This document shows positions 59,329-64,000 of a stretch of DNA of 64,000 nucleotides, piece by piece. Origin of the DNA: Halorussus vallis (GTDB lineage Archaea; Halobacteriota; Halobacteria; Halobacteriales; Haladaptataceae); assembly GCF_024138165.1 (NCBI RefSeq), contig NZ_CP100000.1, positions 1,240,001 through 1,304,000 on the forward strand, in the 5' to 3' direction. How positions within the stretch are numbered: position 1 is the stretch's first letter; each line of letters opens with the position of its first letter. The notes under the pieces are model-generated. The model did no database searches. It saw only the letters and a program-made list of their open reading frames with translations, and had not been told where the DNA came from. Made by a program: the position numbers and the translations under genes.

Positions 59329-60618
59329 ATGGCGAGACGTAGCAACCGACCGACCGACCGCTCCCTCGCGAAGGTTGCCCTCCTGGCGTGCCTCCTCCTG
59401 GCGACCGTCGCATGGGCCCCGGTAGCCGACGCCGCGGCGCGCGACGAGCGCCCGCGGGGTGTGTGGATCACCGGAACGAACCGAAGCGGCGATTCGGTCG
59501 TCCGGACGACCAACGCGACCGCGTACGTCTGGCACTCAGAGCGGCACTCGGTCACCGTGGACTTCCACTCTCAGCGAAAGAAGACCACGTACTCCGTGTG
59601 TCTGTACGGGCTCTCTAACGGCGAGAAGGGGGACCAAATCGGTTGCGACGTCGCCGAACGGGTCGCCAACGGCACGAACGCCAGCGTCACCGTCGAAGTC
59701 CCGAACCGGGAACTCGCCAACGGGAGCGCGCTGGTCGAACTCCGGCCGGCGTTCGCCGACTCGGGTCGGGAACCGCTCGACGTGCGCGTCCTCCGGTATC
59801 AGGTGCTCAAACGCACCGCCGACCCGGACGGCGACGGACTCTCCAACGAACGCGAGGTCGAGGAGGGACTGAACTTCTCGAACCCCGACATCGACACGGA
59901 CGGCCTCCTGGACGGACGGGAAGTGACGGTCTACAAGACCGACCCGAAGAGCCAGGACAGCGACGGCGACGGTCGACCCGACGGCGCGGAGATTCGGGAC
60001 GGGACCGACCCCACCGCGCCGACGACCACGACCCGGTCCACCCCCAGTTCGACCACGACGGAGTCCGGGACCACGCTCGCCGGTCAGTCGGACGCGATTC
60101 GCCGGGTGGCTATCGTCGCGGGCATCGTCATCCTCGGCGGACTCGGCGCGGTCCTCATCTGGCGGCGGGGCGGCGTGCCCGCCGCCGCGTCGGACGACCC
60201 GGCGACCGCCGCGCCGCCGTCGGGGCCCGAGCCGACTCGAACGGGCGAGTCGCCCGAGGGTCCCCGACCGCAGCGACCGCCGACGCCGTCCCGGTCGAGT
60301 TCCGAGGAGGAGGGAGCAGACGACCCGTCACCGCCGCTCTCCGACGACATCCTCCTCACCGACGAGGACAAGATATACGAACTCGTCTCCGACAACGGCG
60401 GCCAGATGAAACAGGCCAAGATCGTCGAGGCGATGGACTGGTCGAAGTCGAAGGTGAGCCGCCTGCTGTCGAAGATGGAGCGCAACGGCCGCGTGAACAA
60501 ACTCCGAATCGGCCGCGGGAACGTCATCTACCTCGACGGGTCGATTCCGGATGCGGCCCGGAGCACCCACGACGAGGACGCAAACGGCGACGGCCGGGAC
60601 GACGGCGAAGACGAGTGA
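59329..60618 (+). CDS. Transmembrane one-component regulator: external Ca-repeat domain, inner winged helix
   Basis: 429 aa. Signal peptide about 1-36; outer beta domain with N-X-S/T sequons; three thrombospondin-3-like Ca repeats at about 165-225 (DPDGDGLSNEREVEEG, NPDIDTDGLLDGREV, DSDGDGRPDGAEIRDG); Thr/Ser-rich linker; membrane helix about 258-280 (VAIVAGIVILGGLGAVLIWRR); Pro-rich inner linker; winged helix about 345-405 (TDEDKIYELVSDNGGQMKQAKIVEAMDWSKSKVSRLLSKMERNGRVNKLRIGRGNVIYL). It could sense an external signal and regulate DNA directly. Similar PGF-less membrane HTH proteins occur in haloarchaea. Target unknown. Confidence 0.85.
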   Translation: MARRSNRPTDRSLAKVALLACLLLATVAWAPVADAAARDERPRGVWITGTNRSGDSVVRTTNATAYVWHSERHSVTVDFHSQRKKTTYSVCLYGLSNGEKGDQIGCDVAERVANGTNASVTVEVPNRELANGSALVELRPAFADSGREPLDVRVLRYQVLKRTADPDGDGLSNEREVEEGLNFSNPDIDTDGLLDGREVTVYKTDPKSQDSDGDGRPDGAEIRDGTDPTAPTTTTRSTPSSTTTESGTTLAGQSDAIRRVAIVAGIVILGGLGAVLIWRRGGVPAAASDDPATAAPPSGPEPTRTGESPEGPRPQRPPTPSRSSSEEEGADDPSPPLSDDILLTDEDKIYELVSDNGGQMKQAKIVEAMDWSKSKVSRLLSKMERNGRVNKLRIGRGNVIYLDGSIPDAARSTHDEDANGDGRDDGEDE

Positions 60619-60661
60619 CCGGACGCGGCGTTCGGACGCGGCGTCCGAACGCCGCGTCCGG
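60619..60661. terminator. 20-bp hairpin after the one-component regulator gene
   Basis: ccggacgcggcgttcggacg-cgg-cgtccgaacgccgcgtccgg, starting at the base after the TGA of the regulator. Perfect stem. It separates this gene from mobA on the same strand. Confidence 0.55.
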
Positions 60662-60663
60662 CG

Positions 60664-60690
60664 CGTTCGCGAACGGTACGTTCGCGAACG
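60664..60690. promoter_or_regulatory. Two tandem 12-bp palindromes upstream of mobA
   Basis: cgttcgcgaacg-gta-cgttcgcgaacg: two identical perfect palindromes, 15-nt period, ending about 8 nt before a TTTTAG TATA-like element (about 60699-60704) and 37 nt before the mobA ATG. The layout suits an operator for a dimeric regulator. Confidence 0.55.
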
Positions 60691-60726
60691 GAACGACATT
60701 TTAGCGACCGTCACGTACCCACTTCC

Positions 60727-61335
60727 ATGACCGCCGGAGTCATCGTGGCGGGCGGACGGTCGACCCGGTTCGGCGACCGAGACAAGGCCGTCGCCGAACT
60801 CGCGGGGGTTCCGATGGTCCGTCGGGTCGCCGACCGTATCGAGAGACTGGTCGACGAACTGGTCGTCAACTGCCGGAGCGAGCAGGTGGACTCGTTAGAC
60901 GATGCGCTGGAGGGGTACGCGCGGCCGGTCCGGTTCGCCGAGGACGAGGAACCCGACCGCGGGCCGATGGCCGGCATCCGGACGGGACTGCGCGCCGCCG
61001 AGGAGACGTACGCGTTCGTCGTCGCCTGCGACATGCCGTTCGTCGACCCCGCGCTCGTCGAACACCTCGTCGACCGGGCCGACGGACACGACGCCGCGGT
61101 GCCGCGGTTGGACGACCGATGGTTCCAGACCACCCATGCAGTCTACCGCGCCGAACCGATGGCAGCGGCGTGCGAGGACGCGCTCGAACGCGGCGAGCAC
61201 AAGATACTCGAACCGCTGTTCGAACTCGACTACGTCGTCGTCGACGACGAGGAAGTTCGCCGGCACGGGACCGCCGAGAGCTTCGAGAACGTCAACACGC
61301 ACGAGGAGTTCGAGGCGGCGGCGGAACGACTGTAA
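60727..61335 (+). CDS. mobA: Molybdenum cofactor guanylyltransferase MobA
   Basis: 202 aa. GVIVAGGRSTRFGDRDKAVAELAGVPMVRRVADRI is the GTP/Mg-binding nucleotidyltransferase start (AGGxSxRxGxDKA); EDEEPDRGPMAGIRTGL and VVACDMPFVDPALVEHLV carry substrate loop and the metal Asp. It adds GMP to molybdopterin to form the bis-MGD-type cofactor used by the adjacent formate-dehydrogenase-like enzyme. It is convergent with that gene. The promoter region has two tandem palindromes. Confidence 0.93.
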   Translation: MTAGVIVAGGRSTRFGDRDKAVAELAGVPMVRRVADRIERLVDELVVNCRSEQVDSLDDALEGYARPVRFAEDEEPDRGPMAGIRTGLRAAEETYAFVVACDMPFVDPALVEHLVDRADGHDAAVPRLDDRWFQTTHAVYRAEPMAAACEDALERGEHKILEPLFELDYVVVDDEEVRRHGTAESFENVNTHEEFEAAAERL

Positions 61336-61363
61336 TTGGGGTCGGTACCGACCGCCGTTACCG

Positions 61364-64000
61364 TCAGTCTTCGCTCTCGAGCGGTTCGTCGTCGCCCGCC
61401 AGTTCCTCGGGCGACGTCGGTTCGACGTCGGGGTCCGCGCCGAGCGGCCGGACCTGGACGTTCGTCACCTTGTACTGGGGAATCTTGCTCGTCGGGTCGA
61501 ACTCCTCCTTGGTCAGCGTGTTGACCGCGCCGTGGACGAAGTGCATCGGGATGAACAGCACGTCCGGTCCGGACGTCTCCTCGACGTTGGCCCGCACGAC
61601 GATTTCGCCCTGGCTGGACTCGACGGCGACGTACTCGCCGTCGGAGACGCCGAGTCGTCTGGCCGCCTCCGGGTGGACGGTGACGAAGCTCTCGGGCACC
61701 TGCTGCATCGACGCTCGCGCGCGGCGGGTCATCGACCCCGTGTGCCAGTGGTAGAGCACGCGTCCGGTGGTGAGCGTGAACGGGAACTCCTCGGTCGGCG
61801 TGGGGTAGCGCTCCTCGGCGAGTTCGGCCGGCACGAACCGGGCCTTCCCGTCGTCGAAGTTGAACTCCTCCTCGTAGAGGTACGGCGTTCCGGGGTGGTC
61901 CTCGTCCCAGCACGGCCACTGGATGCCGTCTTCGCGCGCTTCGAGGCGGTCGTACGTGACCCCACCGTAGATGGGTGCGAGGTCGTTTATCTCGTCCATC
62001 ACGTCGGCGGGACCGTCGTAGTTCCAGTCGAAGCCCATCCGGCCGGCGAGGTCCTGGAGGATGGCGGCGTCGGTGCGGGCCTCGCCGGGCGACTCGACGG
62101 CGGGCCGGACGAGTTGAATCCGGCGCTCGGTGTTCGTGGCCGTGCCGTACTTCTCGGCCATCGACGCCGCCGGCAGCACCACGTCAGCGAACTTCGCCGT
62201 CTCGGTCATGAACAGCTCCTGGACCACGAGGAAGTCCAGCGCCTCCAGCGCCTCGTCGGCGTGGCTGATGTCGGGTTCGGATATCGCGGGGTTCTCGCCG
62301 ACGATGTACATCCCGCGCAGGTCGGTGTTGCCCGGAGTGTAGCCCTCCTCGGCGCTCGGGTCGTCGGTCCCCCGCTCGTGCTCGTCGGCGGCGTCGTCGC
62401 CGCCGTACGCGTCGCTTCCCTCCCCGCCGGAGACGGTTCGTTCGACGCCCGGGACGGCGCTGAACATCTCGGTGATGCGGAGGCCGACCCGGTCGGGCGG
62501 CCGGACGCCCCACGCGTCCTCGAACTTGTCGAGCACGTCTGGGTCGTCGACCGGCTGATAGCCGGGCAGGTTGTTGGGAATCGGCCCCATGTCCCCGCCG
62601 CCGCCCTGGACGTTGTTCTGGCCCCGGAACGGCGACAGCCCCGAGCGGGGTTTGCCGAGGTGCCCGCAGACCAGCGCCAGGTTCGCGATGGCGAGCGCGT
62701 TGTGGGTGCCGTGGGCGTGCTGGGTCAGCCCCATCGCCCAGCCGTAGACGCAAGTGTCGGCCGCCGCGATGGTTTCGGCCGCGCGCGTGAGCTGGTCGGG
62801 TGGCACGTCGGTCACGTCCTCGACCAGTTCGGGGGTGTAGGGCTCGACGGCCGCCTTCAGGTCCTCGAAGTGCTTCGTCCGCTCCTCGACGAACCGCTCG
62901 TCGTAGAGGTCCTCCTCGACGATGTGGCGAATCAGCCCGTTGAGCCAGACTACGTCGGTGCCGGGCCTGGTGCGGGCGTACTGGTCGGCGTGCTCGGCGA
63001 TGGTCATCTTCCGCGGGTCGAAGACGAACAGGTCGGCGCCGTCCCGGACGTTCTGGACGATGCGCGTCGCCAGCACCGGGTGGGTTTCGGTGGTGTTCGA
63101 CCCAGTGATGAGATAGCAGTCGGTTTCGCCGATGTCCTCGTTGATGCGGTTGGTCATCGCGCCGAAGCCGACCGTCTGCTTGAGCGCCGCGACCGTCGAG
63201 GAGTGACACAGCCGGGTGCAGTTGTCGACGTGGGGCGTCCCCAACACCTGCCTGGCGAACTTCTGGGCGAGGAAGTTCTCCTCGTTGGTCGCCTTCGAGG
63301 AGGAGGTCACCGCCAGCGAGTCGGCGCCGTGCTCGTCGCGAATCTCGCCCAGTCGCTCGGCGACGCGGTCCAGCGCCTCGTCCCACGACGCCTCGCGGAA
63401 CTCGCCGTCCTCCTTCACCAGCGGCGTCGTCAGTCGTTCGTCGGAGTCGACGAAGTCGTAGCCGAACTTCCCCTTCACGCAGGTCGAGAAGTCGTTGGCC
63501 GGCGTCTGCTCGGGGTCGGCCGGCCTGACGCCCAGCACCTCCTCGCCCTTGCCGTAGAGGTCGAACCGACAGCCGACCCCGCAGTAGGTGCAGGTGGTGT
63601 CCGCCACCGTGATGTTGCGTTTTCGCGCGCCGGCGACGCCCTGAGCCACGTCGAAGAGTTGGCCGACGGTCATCGACTTCTCGGCGACCCCCTCCGCCGA
63701 CTGCTCGACCGCCTTGAGCGCCCCGTCTGTCGCCCGCTTCGAGACGTCCGACGCTCGCCGCTTGGCCTTCGCCATGAACGCCGCGACGCCCGAGAGTTCC
63801 TCGCCGTCGGCCGCGGTCGGTGCGCCGGCCCCGGCGCCGTCGCGGCCCTCCCCGGGCACGTCGCGGTTCGGCGCTTCGGCCGTGTCGGCCGTCTCCACGG
63901 GGTCTTCCTCCTTGACCGTCCCGATGGAGTTCTTCTGCGTGAACCCCGGCAACGGGATGGTGGTCGCGTCGGTCAACCCGTCCTCGACCAGCGACCCGGT
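61364..64000 (-). CDS. fdhA: Formate-dehydrogenase-like molybdopterin oxidoreductase, partial 5' end
   Basis: At least 878 aa; the frame remains open at the right edge, so the true start lies outside. A Glu/Ala-rich N-terminal region (about 100 aa) with AFMAKAKRRASDVSKRATDGALKAVEQSAEGVAEKS precedes the 4Fe-4S binding site CTYCGVGCRFDLYGKG with its last Cys in STCVKGKFGYDFV. The Mo ligand is Cys in NCTRLCHSSTVAALKQT, not selenocysteine. SPFRGQNNVQGGGGDMGPIPNNLPGYQPV and TLTTGRVLYHWHTGSMTRRA follow, with a C-terminal dinucleotide-binding domain. It probably oxidises formate or a related substrate. Partner subunits are not in view. Confidence 0.88.
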   Translation of the reverse strand, partial: TGSLVEDGLTDATTIPLPGFTQKNSIGTVKEEDPVETADTAEAPNRDVPGEGRDGAGAGAPTAADGEELSGVAAFMAKAKRRASDVSKRATDGALKAVEQSAEGVAEKSMTVGQLFDVAQGVAGARKRNITVADTTCTYCGVGCRFDLYGKGEEVLGVRPADPEQTPANDFSTCVKGKFGYDFVDSDERLTTPLVKEDGEFREASWDEALDRVAERLGEIRDEHGADSLAVTSSSKATNEENFLAQKFARQVLGTPHVDNCTRLCHSSTVAALKQTVGFGAMTNRINEDIGETDCYLITGSNTTETHPVLATRIVQNVRDGADLFVFDPRKMTIAEHADQYARTRPGTDVVWLNGLIRHIVEEDLYDERFVEERTKHFEDLKAAVEPYTPELVEDVTDVPPDQLTRAAETIAAADTCVYGWAMGLTQHAHGTHNALAIANLALVCGHLGKPRSGLSPFRGQNNVQGGGGDMGPIPNNLPGYQPVDDPDVLDKFEDAWGVRPPDRVGLRITEMFSAVPGVERTVSGGEGSDAYGGDDAADEHERGTDDPSAEEGYTPGNTDLRGMYIVGENPAISEPDISHADEALEALDFLVVQELFMTETAKFADVVLPAASMAEKYGTATNTERRIQLVRPAVESPGEARTDAAILQDLAGRMGFDWNYDGPADVMDEINDLAPIYGGVTYDRLEAREDGIQWPCWDEDHPGTPYLYEEEFNFDDGKARFVPAELAEERYPTPTEEFPFTLTTGRVLYHWHTGSMTRRARASMQQVPESFVTVHPEAARRLGVSDGEYVAVESSQGEIVVRANVEETSGPDVLFIPMHFVHGAVNTLTKEEFDPTSKIPQYKVTNVQVRPLGADPDVEPTSPEELAGDDEPLESED

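Overview
The window is chromosomal DNA of a halophilic archaeon (class Halobacteria). GC content is high, the encoded proteins are strongly acidic, genes are packed with ATGA start/stop overlaps, and many starts lie 25-30 nt downstream of TATA-like boxes, as in leaderless haloarchaeal transcripts. Typical archaeal genes are present: ribosomal protein S8e, RadB, NurA/HerA, MptA, Tat lipoproteins, a PGF-CTERM surface protein and an intron-containing elongator tRNA-Met. I cannot assign a genus. There is no rRNA, CRISPR array, prophage or complete insertion sequence.

Layout. 0-4 kb: trpDFEG operon. 4-9.9 kb: Tat lipoprotein, small membrane protein, B12-dependent ribonucleotide reductase (nrdJ) behind an unusual leader, an ASST-like beta-propeller protein and a small zinc finger. 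9.8-12.9 kb (minus strand): methionine-rich PGF-CTERM surface protein, membrane-anchored sulfite-oxidase-family molybdoenzyme, then an ArsR-like regulator, a possible 47-aa coupled ORF and a membrane protein. 13-22 kb: VTT membrane protein, regulators, a PH-like/coiled-coil protein, spliced tRNA-Met, aldo/keto reductase, EamA transporter, CBS protein, RNase HI and a DUF7344 regulator. 22-29 kb: malic enzyme, an M24-fold protein lacking metal ligands, LarC, a RuvC-like protein divergent from RadB, and S8e. 29-36 kb: regulators and small zinc proteins, HAD hydrolase/pyrF, tRNA-Leu(UAA), and TrkA flanked by two stand-alone RAM-domain proteins. 36-45 kb: GIDE-like membrane protein, solitary E1-alpha dehydrogenase, YtcJ-like amidohydrolase, HEAT-repeat protein and gpmI. 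45-56 kb: NurA and HerA, UspA, KaiC-like ATPase, NAD kinase, MptA, an AT-rich membrane-protein insert, cyclophilin and an AstE/AspA deacylase. 56-64 kb: small membrane proteins, 2Fe-2S ferredoxin, NagD-like phosphatase, a transmembrane DUF7344 protein, a transmembrane one-component regulator, mobA, and a formate-dehydrogenase-like molybdoenzyme that runs off the end.

The best candidate for an undescribed system is the pair at 10609-12826. An exported protein with 27 methionines after its signal peptide, nearly all in Met/sequon-rich repeats, sits 1 nt upstream of a membrane-bound sulfite-oxidase-family molybdoenzyme. This resembles the bacterial hypochlorite-scavenging pair of a methionine-rich sacrificial protein (MrpX) and the YedY/MsrP methionine sulfoxide reductase, but uses archaeal surface anchoring and likely glycosylation. 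A second notable signal is a 26-nt palindromic sequence inserted in the same reading frame in two unrelated genes, the molybdoenzyme and gpmI.
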